Shown here piece by piece: positions 28,141 through 40,461 of a DNA stretch of 64,000 nucleotides. Source of the stretch: Pristionchus mayeri (taxonomy: Eukaryota > Nematoda > Chromadorea > Rhabditida > Neodiplogasteridae); the NCBI GenBank assembly GCA_036245805.1, contig BTRK01000006.1:56413257-56477256 (forward strand). The letters run 5' to 3'. How positions within the stretch are numbered: position 1 is the first letter of the stretch; each line of letters begins with the position of its first letter. The notes beneath the pieces were generated by a model that saw only the letters and a list, made by a program, of their open reading frames with translations, ran no database searches and was not told the origin of the DNA. The position numbers were made by a program, and so were the translations under genes.

Positions 28141-29306
28141 CGAATTTTGAACAGGACGCATGACCATTTTACAAAACTGTGTATGGCAATGCTCCCAGAA
28201 AACTATGGTATAATGAAAATACCTTGTTTTAACAAATTTTCATAGGATTAGCCTTCTATCTAACTGGTCGAATGATCTTGACTATGCGAGAAGTGATCGA
28301 CGAATTTTGAACTGGACGCATGACCATTTTACAAAAACTGTGTATGGCAATGCTCCCAGAAAACTAAGGTATAATGAAAATACCTTGTTTTAACAAATTT
28401 TCATAGGATCAGCCTTCTATCTAACTGGTCGAATGTTCTTGACTATGCGAGAAGTGATTGGGTGATCGACGAATTTTGAACTGGACACATGACCATTTTA
28501 CAAAAACTGTGTATGGCAATGCTCCCAGAAAACTATGGTATAATGAAAATACCTTGTTTTAACAAATTTTCATGGGATCAGCCTTCTATCTAACTGGTCG
28601 AATGTTCTTGATTATGCGAGAAGTGATTGGGTGATCGACGAATTTTGAACTGGACGCATGACCATTTTACAAAAACTGTGTATGGCAATGCTCCCAGAAA
28701 ACTATGGTATAATGAAAATACCTTGTTTTAACAAATTTTCATAGGATCAGCCTTCTATCTAACTGGTCGAATGTTCTTGACTATGCGAGAAGTGATTGGG
28801 TGATCGACGAATTTTGAACTGGACGCATGACCATTTTACAAAAACTGTGTATGGCAATGCTCCCAGAAAACTATGGTATAATGAAAATACCTTGTTTTAA
28901 CAAATTTTCATAGGATCATCCTTCTATCTAACTGGTCGAATGTTCTTGACTTTTCGAGAAGTGATTGGGTGATCGACGAATTTTGAACTGGACACATGAC
29001 CATTTTACAAAAACTGTGTATGGCAATGCTCCCAGAAAACTATGGTATACTCAAAATACCATGTTTTAACAAATTTTCATAGGATTAGCCTTCTATCTAA
29101 CTGGTCGAATGTTCTTGACAATGCGAGAAGTGATCGACGAATTTTGAACTGGACGCATGACCATTTTACAAAAACTGTGTATGGCAATGCTCCCAGAAAA
29201 CTATGGTATAGTGAAAATACCTTGTTTTAACAAATTTTCATAGGATCAGCCTTCTATCTAACTGGTCGAATGCTCTTGACTATGCGAGAAGTGATTGGGT
29301 GATCGA
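28141..29306. repeat. 1,166-bp HOR, fifth copy
   Basis: This copy lies 2,332 bp (two HOR lengths) after 25,809-26,974 and matches the version with GATTATGCG, GACTTTTCGAG and GCTCTTGAC. It follows a spacer of other units. The breakpoint lies near 27.85-27.96 kb, in a chimeric unit with GATTATGCG and a short end, immediately before a GGTATAGTG unit. The extra 2,332 bp looks like unequal exchange between HOR copies displaced by two periods. Confidence 0.83.
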
Positions 29307-31303
29307 CGAATTTTGAACTGGACGCATGACCATTTTACAAAAACGGTGTATGGCAATGCTCCCAGAAAACTATGGTATAATGAAAATACCTTGTTTTAAC
29401 AAATTTTCATGGGATCAGCCTTCTATCTAACTGGTCGAATGTTCTTGACTATGCGAGAAGTGATTGGGTGATCGACGAATTTTGAACAGGACGCATGACC
29501 ATTTTACAAAACTGTGTATGGCAATGCTCCCAGAAAACTATGGTATAATGAAAATACCTTGTTTTAACAAATTTTCATAGGATCAGCCTTCTATCTAACT
29601 GGTCGAATGTTCTTGACTATGCGAGAAGTGATTGGGTGATCGACGAATTTTGAACTGGACACATGACCATTTTACAAAAACTGTGTATGGCAATGCTCCC
29701 AGAAAACTATGGTATACTCAAAATACCATGTTTTAACAAATTTTCATAGGATTAGCCTTCTATCTAACTGGTCGAATGTTCTTGACTATGCGAGAAGTGA
29801 TCGACGAATTTTGAACTGGACGCATGACCATTTTACAAAAACTGTGTATGGCAATGCTCCCAGAAAACTATGGTATAATGAAAATACCTTGTTTTAACAA
29901 ATTTTCATAGGATCAGCCTTCTATCTAACTGGTCGAATGTTCTTGACTATGCGAGAAGTGATTGGGTGATCGACGAATTTTGAACTGGACACATGACCAT
30001 TTTACAAAAACTGTGTATGGCAATGCTCCCAGAAAACTATGGTATAATGAAAATACCTTGTTTTAACAAATTTTCATAGGATCAGCCTTCTATCTAACTG
30101 GTCGAATGTTCTTGACTATGCGAGAAGTGATTGGGTGATCGACGAATTTTGAACTGGACACATGACCATTTTACAAAAACTGTGTATGGCAATGCTCCCA
30201 GAAAACTATGGTATAATGAAAATACCTTGTTTTAACAAATTTTCATGGGATCAGCCTTCTATCTAACTGGTCGAATGTTCTTGACTATGCGAGAAGTGAT
30301 TGGGTGATCGACGAATTTTGAACTGGACGCATGACCATTTTACAAAAACTGTGTATGGCAATGCTCCCAGAAAACTATGGTATAATGAAAATACCTTGTT
30401 TTAACAAATTTTCATAGGATCAGCCTTCTATCTAACTGGTCGAATGTTCTTGACTATGCGAGAAGTGATTGGGTGATCGACGAATTTTGAACTGGACACA
30501 TGACCATTTTACAAAAACTGTGTATGGCAATGCTCCCAGAAAACTATGGTATACTCAAAATACCATGTTTTAACAAATTTTCATAGGATTAGCCTTCTAT
30601 CTAACTGGTCGAATGTTCTTGACTATGCGAGAAGTGATCGACGAATTTTGAACTGGACGCATGACCATTTTACAAAAACTGTGTATGGCAATGCTCCCAG
30701 AAAACTATGGTATAATGAAAATACCTTGTTTTAACAAATTTTCATAGGATCAGCCTTCTATCTAACTGGTCGAATGTTCTTGACTATGCGAGAAGTGATT
30801 GGGTGATCGACGAATTTTGAACTGGACGCATGACCATTTTACAAAAACTGTGTATGGCAATGCTCCCAGAAAACTATGGTATAATGAAAATACCTTGTTT
30901 TAACAAATTTTCATAGGATCAGCCTTCTATCTAACTGGTCGAATGTTCTTGACTATGCGAGAAGTGATTGGGTGATCGACGAATTTTGAACTGGACACAT
31001 GACCATTTTACAAAAACTGTGTATGGCAATGCTCCCAGAAAACTATGGTATAATGAAAATACCTTGTTTTAACAAATTTTCATAGGATCAGCCTTCTATC
31101 TAACTGGTCGAATGTTCTTGACTATGCGAGAAGTGATTGGGTGATCGACGAATTTTGAACTGGACACATGACCATTTTACAAAAACTGTGTATGGCAATG
31201 CTCCCAGAAAACTATGGTATAATGAAAATACCTTGTTTTAACAAATTTTCATGGGATCAGCCTTCTATCTAACTGGTCGAATGTTCTTGACTATGCGAGA
31301 AGT

Positions 31304-34300
31304 GATTGGGTGATCGACGAATTTTGAACTGGACGCATGACCATTTTACAAAAACTGTGTATGGCAATGCTCCCAGAAAACTACGGTATAATGAAAATAC
31401 CTTGTTTTAACAAATTTTCATGGGATCAGCCTTCTATCTAACTGGTCGAATGTTCTTGACTATGCGAGAAGTGATTGGGTGATCGACGAATTTTGAACTG
31501 GACACATGACCATTTTACAAAAACTGTGTATGGCAATGCTCCCAGAAAACTATGGTATAATGAAAATACCTTGTTTTAACAAATTTTCATAGGATCAGCC
31601 TTCTATCTAACTGGTCGAATGTTCTTGACTATGCGAGAAGTGATCGACGAATTTTGAACTGGACGCATGACCATTTTACAAAAACTGTGTATGGCAATGC
31701 TCCCAGAAAACTATGGTATAATGAAAATACCTTGTTTTAACAAATTTTCATAGGATCAGCCTTCTATCTAACTGGTCGAATGTTCTTGACTATGCGAGAA
31801 GTGATTGGGTGATCGACGAATTTTGAACTGGACGCATGACCATTTTACAAAAACTGTGTATGGCAATGCTCCCAGAAAACTATGGTATAATGAAAATACC
31901 TTGTTTTAACAAATTTTCATGGGATCAGCCTTCTATCTAACTGGTCGAATGTTCTTGACTATGCGAGAAGTGATTGGGTGATCGACGAATTTTGAACTGG
32001 ACACATGACCATTTTACAAAAACTGTGTATGGCAATGCTCCCAGAAAACTATGGTATAATGAAAATACCTTGTTTTAACAAATTTTCATAGGATCAGCCT
32101 TCTATCTAACTGGTCGAATGTTCTTGACTATGCGAGAAGTGATTGGGTGATCGACGAATTTTGAACAGGACGCATGACCATTTTACAAAACTGTGCATGG
32201 CAATGCTCCCAGAAAACTATGGTATACTCAAAATACCATGTTTTAACAAATTTTCATAGGATTAGCCTTCTATCTAACTGGTCGAATGTTCTTGACTATG
32301 CGAGAAGTGATCGACGAATTTTGAACTGGACGCATGACCATTTTACAAAAACTGTGTATGGCAATGCTCCCAGAAAACTATGGTATAATGAAAATACCTT
32401 GTTTTAACAAATTTTCATAGGATCAGCCTTCTATCTAACTGGTCGAATGTTCTTGACTATGCGAGAAGTGATTGGGTGATCGACGAATTTTGAACTGGAC
32501 GCATGACCATTTTACAAAAACTGTGTATGGCAATGCTCCCAGAAAACTATGGTAAAATGAAAATACCTTGTTTTAACAAATTTTCATGGGATCAGCCTTC
32601 TATCTAACTGGTCGAATGTTCTTGACTATGCGAGAAGTGATTGGGTGATCGACGAATTTTGAACTGGACGCATGACCATTTTACAAAAACTGTGTATGGC
32701 AATGCTCCCAGAAAACTATGGTATAATGAAAATACCTTGTTTTAACAAATTTTCATGGGATCAGCCTTCTATCTAACTGGTCGAATGTTCTTGACTATGC
32801 GAGAAGTGATTGGGTGATCGACGAATTTTGAACTGGACGCATGACCATTTTACAAAAACTGTGTATGGCAATGCTCCCACAAAACTATGGTATAATGAAA
32901 ATACCTTGTTTTAACAAATTTTCATAGGATCAGCCTTCTATCTAACTGGTCGAATGTTCTTGACTATGCGAGAAGTGATTGGGTGATCGACGAATTTTGA
33001 ACAGGACGCATGACCATTTTACAAAACTGTGTATGGCAATGCTCCCAGAAAACTATGGTATACTCAAAATACCATGTTTTAACAAATTTTCATAGGATTA
33101 GCCTTCTATCTAACTGGTCGAATGTTCTTGACTATGCGAGAAGTGATCGACGAATTTTGAACTGGACGCATGACCATTTTACAAAAACTGTGTATGGGAA
33201 TGCTCCCAGAAAACTATGGTATAATGAAAATACCTTGTTTTAACAAATTTTCATAGGATCAGCCTTCTATCTAACTGGTCGAATGTTCTTGACTATGCGA
33301 GAAGTGATTGGGTGATCGACGAATTTTGAACTGGACACATGACCATTTTACAAAAACTGTGTATGGCAATGCTCCCAGAAAACTATGGTATAATGAAAAT
33401 ACCTTGTTTTAACAAATTTTCATGGGATCAGCCTTCTATCTAACTGGTCGAATGTTCTTGACTATGCGAGAAGTGATTGGGTGATCGACGAATTTTGAAC
33501 TGGACGCATGACCATTTTACAAAAACTGTGTATGGCAATGCTCCCAGAAAACTATGTTATAATGAAAATACCTTGTTTTAACAAATTTTCATGGGATCAG
33601 CCTTCTATCTAACTGGTCGAATGTTCTTGACTATGCGAGAAGTGATTGGGTGATCGACGAATTTTGAACTGGACGCATGACCATTTTACAAAAACTGTGT
33701 ATGGCAATGCTCCCAGAAAACTATGGTATAATGAAAATACCTTGTTTTAACAAATTTTCATAGGATCAGCCTTCTATCTAACTAGTCGAATGTTCTTGAC
33801 TATGCGAGAAGTGATTGGGTGATCGACGAATTTTGAACTGGACGCATGACCATTTTACAAAAACTGTGTATGGCAATGCTCCCAGAAAACTATGGTATAC
33901 TCAAAATACCATGTTTTAACAAATTTTCATAGGATTAGCCTTCTATCTAACTGGTCGAATGTTCTTGACTATGCGAGAAGTGATCGACGAATTTTGAACT
34001 GGACGCATGACCATTTTACAAAAACTGTGTATGGCAATGCTCCCAGAAAACTATGGTATAATGAAAATACCTTGTTTTAACAAATTTTCATAGGATCAAC
34101 CTTCTATCTAACTGGTCGAATGTTCTTGACTATGCGAGAAGTGATTGGGTGATCGACGAATTTTGAACTGGACGCATGACCATTTTACAAAAACTGTGTA
34201 TGGCAATGCTCCCAGAAAACTATGGTAAAATGAAAATACCTTGTTTTAACAAATTTTCATGGGATCAGCCTTCTATCTAACTGGTCGAATGTTCTTGACT

Positions 34301-37300
34301 ATGCGAGAAGTGATTGGGTGATCGACGAATTTTGAACTGGACGCATGACCATTTTACAAAAACTGTGTATGGCAATGCTCCCAGAAAACTATGGTATAAT
34401 GAAAATACCTTGTTTTAACAAATTTTCATGGGATCAGCCTTCTATCTAACTGGTCGAATGTTCTTGACTATGCGAGAAGTGATTGGGTGATCGACGAATT
34501 TTGAACTGGACGCATGACCATTTTACAAAAACTGTGTATGGCAATGCTCCCACAAAACTATGGTATAATGAAAATACCTTGTTTTAACAAATTTTCATAG
34601 GATCAGCCTTCTATCTAACTGGTCGAATGTTCTTGACTATGCGAGAAGTGATTGGGTGATCGACGAATTTTGAACAGGACGCATGACCATTTTACAAAAC
34701 TGTGTATGGCAATGCTCCCAGAAAACTATGGTATACTCAAAATACCATGTTTTAACAAATTTTCATAGGATTAGCCTTCTATCTAACTGGTCGATTGTTC
34801 TTGACTATGCGAGAAGTGATCGACGAATTTTGAACTGGACGCATGACCATTTTACAAAAACTGTGTATGGCAATGCTCCCAGAAAACTATGGTATAATGA
34901 AAATACCTTGTTTTAACAAATTTTCATAGGATCAGCCTTCTATCTAACTGGTCGAATGTTCTTGACTATGCGAGAAGTGATTGGGTGATCGACGAATTTT
35001 GAACTGGACACATGACCATTTTACAAAAACTGTGTATGGCAATGCTCCCAGAAAACTATGGTATAATGAAAATACCTTGTTTTAACAAATTTTCATGGGA
35101 TCAGCCTTCTATCTAACTGGTCGAATGTTCTTGACTATGCGAGAAGTGATTGGGTGATCGACGAATTTTGAACTGGACGCATGACCATTTTACAAAAACT
35201 GTGTATGGCAATGCTCCCAGAAAACTATGTTATAATGAAAATACCTTGTTTTAACAAATTTTCATGGGATCAGCCTTCTATCTAACTGGTCGAATGTTCT
35301 TGACTATGCGAGAAGTGATTGGGTGATCGACGAATTTTGAACTGGACGCATGACCATTTTACAAAAACTGTGTATGGCAATGCTCCCAGAAAACTATGGT
35401 ATAATGAAAATACCTTGTTTTAACAAATTTTCATAGGATCAGCCTTCTATCTAACTAGTCGAATGTTCTTGACTATGCGAGAAGTGATTGGGTGATCGAC
35501 GAATTTTGAACTGGACGCATGACCATTTTACAAAAACTGTGTATGGCAATGCTCCCAGAAAACTATGGTATAATGAAAATACCTTGTTTTAACAAATTTT
35601 CATAGGATCAGCCTTCTATCTAACTGGTCGAATGTTCTTGACTATGCGAGAAGTGATTGGGTGATCGACGAATTTTGAACTGGACACATGACCATTTTAC
35701 AAAAACTGTGTATGGCAATGCTCCCAGAAAACTATGGTATAATGAAAATACCTTGTTTTAACAAATTTTCATGGGATCAGCCTTCTATCTAACTGGTCGA
35801 ATGTTCTTGACTATGCGAGAAGTGATTGGGTGATCGACGAATTTTGAACTGGACGCATGACCATTTTACAAAAACTGTGTATGGCAATGCTCCCAGAAAA
35901 CTATGTTATAATGAAAATACCTTGTTTTAACAAATTTTCATGGGATCAGCCTTCTATCTAACTGGTCGAATGTTCTTGACTATGCGAGAAGTGATTGGGT
36001 GATCGACGAATTTTGAACTGGACACATGACCATTTTACAAAAACTGTGTATGGCAATGCTCCCAGAAAACTATGGTATAATGAAAATACCTTGTTTTAAC
36101 AAATTTTCATGGGATCAGCCTTCTATCTAACTGGTCGAATGTTCTTGACTATGCGAGAAGTGATTGGGTGATCGACGAATTTTGAACTGGACGCATGACC
36201 ATTTTACAAAAACTGTGTATGGCAATGCTCCCAGAAAACTATGGTATAATGAAAATACCTTGTTTTAACAAATTTTCATGGGATCAGCCTTCTATCTAAC
36301 TGGTCGAATGTTCTTGACTATGCGAGAAGTGATTGGGTGATCGACGAATTTTGAACTGGACGCATGACCATTTTACAAAAACTGTGTATGGCAATGCTCC
36401 CAGAAAAATATGGTATAATGAAAATACCTTGTTTTAACAAATTTTCATAGGATCAGCCTTCTATCTAACTAGTCGAATGTTCTTGACTATGCGAGAAGTG
36501 ATTGGGTGATCGACGAATTTTGAACTGGACACATGACCATTTTACAAAAACTGTGTATGGCAATGCTCCCAGAAAACAATGGTATAATGAAAATACCTTG
36601 TTTTAACAAATTTTCATGGGATCAGCCTTCTATCTAACTGGTCGAATGTTCTTGACTATGCGAGAAGTGATTGGGTGATCGACGAATTTTGAACTGGACG
36701 CATGACCATTTTACAAAAACTGTGTATGGCAATGCTCCCAGAAAACTATGGTATAATGAAAATACCTTGTTTTAACAAATTTTCATGGGATCAGCCTTCT
36801 ATCTAACTGGTCGAATGTTCTTGACTATGCGAGAAGTGATTGGGTGATCGACGAATTTTGAACTGGACGCATGACCATTTTACAAAAACTGTGTATGGCA
36901 ATGCTCCCAGAAAACTATGGTATAATGAAAATACCTTGTTTTAACAAATTTTCATGGGATCAGCCTTCTATCTAACTGGTCGAATGTTCTTGACTATGCG
37001 AGAAGTGATTGGGTGATCGACGAATTTTGAACTGGACGCATGACCATTTTACAAAAACTGTGTATGGCAATGCTCCCACAAAACTATGGTATAATGAAAA
37101 TACCTTGTTTTAACAAATTTTCATAGGATCAGCCTTCTATCTAACTGGTCGAATGTTCTTGACTATGCGAGAAGTGATTGGGTGATCGACGAATTTTGAA
37201 CAGGACGCATGACCATTTTACAAAACTGTGTATGGCAATGCTCCCAGAAAACTATGGTATACTCAAAATACCATGTTTTAACAAATTTTCATAGGATTAG

Positions 37301-37505
37301 CCTTCTATCTAACTGGTCGAATGTTCTTGACTATGCGAGAAGTGATCGACGAATTTTGAACTGGACGCATGACCATTTTACAAAAACTGTGTATGGCAAT
37401 GCTCCCAGAAAACTATGGTATAATGAAAATACCTTGTTTTAACAAATTTTCATAGGATCAGCCTTCTATCTAACTGGTCGAATGTTCTTGACTATGCGAG
37501 AAGTG
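31304..37505. repeat. Mixed block with combined GAACAGG/ACTC units
   Basis: At about 32,160, 32,997, 34,670 and 37,196 single units combine the GAACAGG/ACAAAACTG change with the ACTC state, a pairing not seen to the left. New states appear: GTTATAATG (near 33,556, 35,226, 35,905), ACTAGTCG, which makes a SpeI site (33,781; 35,454; 36,470), GGTAAAATG (32,551; 34,224), AAATATGG (near 36,407) and ACAATGG (36,577). Several of these become the defining markers of the next block, so this stretch looks like a source or a mixing zone for it. Confidence 0.83.
32210..35555. repeat. 1,673-bp tandem duplication (two copies)
   Basis: Copy A is about 32,210-33,882 and copy B about 33,883-35,555. Matching markers 1,673 bp apart: ACTC ATG at 32,219 and 33,892; GGTAAAATG at 32,551 and 34,224; ATGTTATAATG near 33,551 and 35,224; ACTAGTCG at 33,781 and 35,454. 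The length fits 161+161+168+7x169. The left edge falls inside a unit: copy A opens in a GAACAGG unit, but the corresponding unit of copy B has GAACTGG and the full A run. Confidence 0.85.
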
Positions 37506-37588
37506 TTCGTAACAAATTTTCATGGGATCAGCCTTCTATCTAACTGGTCGAATGTTCTTGACTATGCGAGAAGTGATTGGGTGATCGA
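37350..37588. repeat. Broken 239-bp unit at block boundary
   Basis: A unit beginning at 37,350 proceeds normally to GAGAAGTG at 37,505. Four bases, TTCG, with no counterpart in the unit at that place follow. The sequence then resumes at TAACAAATTTTCATGGG, well before that point in the unit. The second half of the unit is therefore repeated and the total is 239 bp. The TTCG may be filler added during end joining. Composition changes here from mixed short and long units to uniform 169-bp units. Confidence 0.88.
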
Positions 37589-38095
37589 CGAATTTTGAAC
37601 TGGACGCATGACCATTTTACAAAAACTGTGTATGGCAATGCTCCCAGAAAACTATGTTATAATGAAAATACCTTGTTTTAACAAATTGTCATAGGATCAG
37701 CCTTCTATCTAACTAGTCGAATGTTCTTGACTATGCGAGAAGTGATTGGGTGATCGACGAATTTTGAACTGGACACATGATCATTTTACAAAAACTGTGT
37801 ATGGCAATGCTCCCAGAAAACTATGGTATAATGAAAATACCTTGTTTTAACAAATTTTCATAGGATCAGCCTTCTATCTAACTAGTCGAATGTTCTTGAC
37901 TATGCGAGAAGTGATTGGGTGATCGACGAATTTTGAACTGGACACATGACCATTTTACAAAAACTGTGTATGGCAATGCTCCCAGAAAACTATGGTATAA
38001 TGAAAATACCTTGTTTTAACAAATTTTCATAGGATCAGCCTTCTATCTAACTAGTCGAATGTTCTTGACTATGCGAGAAGTGATTGGGTGATCGA

Positions 38096-40461
38096 CGAAT
38101 TTTGAACTGGACACATGACCATTTTACAAAAACTGTGTATGGCAATGCTCCCAGAAAACAATGGTATAATGAAAATACCTTGTTTTAACAAATTTTCATG
38201 GGATCAGCCTTCTATCTAACTGGTCGAATGTTCTTGACTATGCGAGAAGTGATTGGGTGATCGACGAATTTTGAACTGGACGCATGACCATTTTACAAAA
38301 ACTGTGTATGGCAATGCTCCCAGAAAACTATGGTATAATGAAAATACCTTGTTTTAACAAATTTTCATGGGATCAGCCTTCTATCTAACTGGTCGAATGT
38401 TCTTGACTATGCGAGAAGTGATTGGGTGATCGACGAATTTTGAACTGGACGCATGACCATTTTACAAAAACTGTGTATGGCAATGCTCCCAGAAAACTAT
38501 GTTATAATGAAAATACCTTGTTTTAACAAATTTTCATAGGATCAGCCTTCTATCTAACTGGTCGAATGTTCTTGACTATGCGAGAAGTGATTGGGTGATC
38601 GACGAATTTTGAACTGGACGCATGACCATTTTACAAAAACTGTGTATGGCAATGCTCCCAGAAAACTATGGTATAATGAAAATACCTTGTTTTAACAAAT
38701 TTTCATAGGATCAGCCTTCTATCTAACTGGTCGAATGTTCTTGACTATGCGAGAAGTGATTGGGTGATCGACGAATTTTGAACTGGACGCATGACCATTT
38801 TACAAAAACTGTGTATGGCAATGCTCCCAGAAAAATATGGTATAATGAAAATACCTTGTTTTATCAAATTTTCATAGGATCAGCCTTCTATCTAACTAGT
38901 CGAATGTTCTTGACTATGCGAGAAGTGATTGGGTGATCGACGAATTTTGAACTGGACACATGACCATTTTACAAAAACTGTGTATGGCAATGCTCCCAGA
39001 AAACAATGGTATAATGAAAATACCTTGTTTTAACAAATTTTCATGGGATCAGCCTTCTATCTAACTGGTCGAATGTTCTTGACTATGCGAGAAGTGATTG
39101 GGTGATCGACGAATTTTGAACTGGACGCATGACCATTTTACAAAAACTGTGTATGGCAATGCTCCCAGAAAACTATGGTATAATGAAAATACCTTGTTTT
39201 AACAAATTTTCATGGGATCAGCCTTCTATCTAACTGGTCGAATGTTCTTGACTATGCGAGAAGTGATTGGGTGATCGACGAATTTTGAACTGGACGCATG
39301 ACCATTTTACAAAAACTGTGTATGGCAATGCTCCCAGAAAACTATGGTATAATGAAAATACCTTGTTTTAACAAATTTTCATGGGATCAGCCTTCTATCT
39401 AACTGGTCGAATGTTCTTGACTATGCGAGAAGTGATTGGGTGATCGACGAATTTTGAACTGGACGCATGACCATTTTACAAAAACTGTGTATGGCAATGC
39501 TCCCAGAAAAATATGGTATAATGAAAATACCTTGTTTTAACAAATTTTCATAGGATCAGCCTTCTATCTAACTAGTCGAATGTTCTTGACTATGCGAGAA
39601 GTGATTGGGTGATCGACGAATTTTGAACTGGACACATGACCATTTTACAAAAACTGTGTATGGCAATGCTCCCAGAAAACAATGGTATAATGAAAATACC
39701 TTGTTTTAACAAATTTTCATGGGATCAGCCTTCTATCTAACTGGTCGAATGTTCTTGACTATGCGAGAAGTGATTGGGTGATCGACGAATTTTGAACTGG
39801 ACGCATGACCATTTTACAAAAACTGTGTATGGCAATGCTCCCAGAAAACTATGGTATAATGAAAATACCTTGTTTTAACAAATTTTCATGGGATCAGCCT
39901 TCTATCTAACTGGTCGAATGTTCTTGACTATGCGAGAAGTGATTGGGTGATCGACGAATTTTGAACTGGACGCATGACCATTTTACAAAAACTGTGTATG
40001 GCAATGCTCCCAGAAAACTATGTTATAATGAAAATACCTTGTTTTAACAAATTTTCATAGGATCAGCCTTCTATCTAACTGGTCGAATGTTCTTGACTAT
40101 GCGAGAAGTGATTGGGTGATCGACGAATTTTGAACTGGACGCATGACCATTTTACAAAAACTGTGTATGGCAATGCTCCCAGAAAACTATGGTATAATGA
40201 AAATACCTTGTTTTAACAAATTTTCATAGGATCAGCCTTCTATCTAACTGGTCGAATGTTCTTGACTATGCGAGAAGTGATTGGGTGATCGACGAATTTT
40301 GAACTGGACGCATGACCATTTTACAAAAACTGTGTATGGCAATGCTCCCAGAAAAATATGGTATAATGAAAATACCTTGTTTTAACAAATTTTCATAGGA
40401 TCAGCCTTCTATCTAACTAGTCGAATGTTCTTGACTATGCGAGAAGTGATTGGGTGATCGA
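38096..40461. repeat. Five-, four- and five-unit HOR series (845, 676, 845 bp)
   Basis: Each repeat opens with an ACAATGG/GGACACATG/CATGGG unit (starts 38,096, 38,941, 39,617; the next is 40,462) and closes with an AAATATGG/CATAGG/ACTAGTCG unit. The five-unit form is ACAATGG; CATGGG; GTTATAATG with CATAGG; CATAGG; AAATATGG. The middle copy has four units. It looks like the same HOR with the GTTATAATG and CATAGG units exchanged for one CATGGG unit. Lengths are exact multiples of 169. Confidence 0.87.

Larger units (their letters stand above)
19603..31303. repeat. 9,208-bp tandem duplication, copy 2, remodelled to 11,701 bp
   Basis: It aligns with 10,395-19,602 by variant order. The offset moves from 9,208 to 9,699 (an extra 491-bp trimer near 21.2-22.1 kb), then 9,530 (169 bp fewer near 22.3 kb), then 9,369 (161 bp fewer near 24.3 kb), then 11,701 (2,332 bp more near 27.9 kb). 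The sum 9,208+491-169-161+2,332 equals 11,701. Beyond 31,303 the sequence continues in register where copy 1 is cut by its junction, as expected of a simple tandem duplication. Which copy changed at each step cannot be told without an outgroup. Confidence 0.85.

Noticed and set aside
32174..32407. 77-aa open frames at 32,174, 33,010, 34,683, 37,209 and 61,917
   Set aside because: The first four are the same frame extended upstream by the one-base deletion of the GAACAGG haplotype. The last results from the CCTTTTTTCAC change, which removes a stop. None looks like a protein family member.
37500..37515. Transposon insertion at the 239-bp unit
   Set aside because: Only four foreign bases are present, with no target-site duplication, terminal repeats or element sequence; a simple rejoining of satellite ends explains it.
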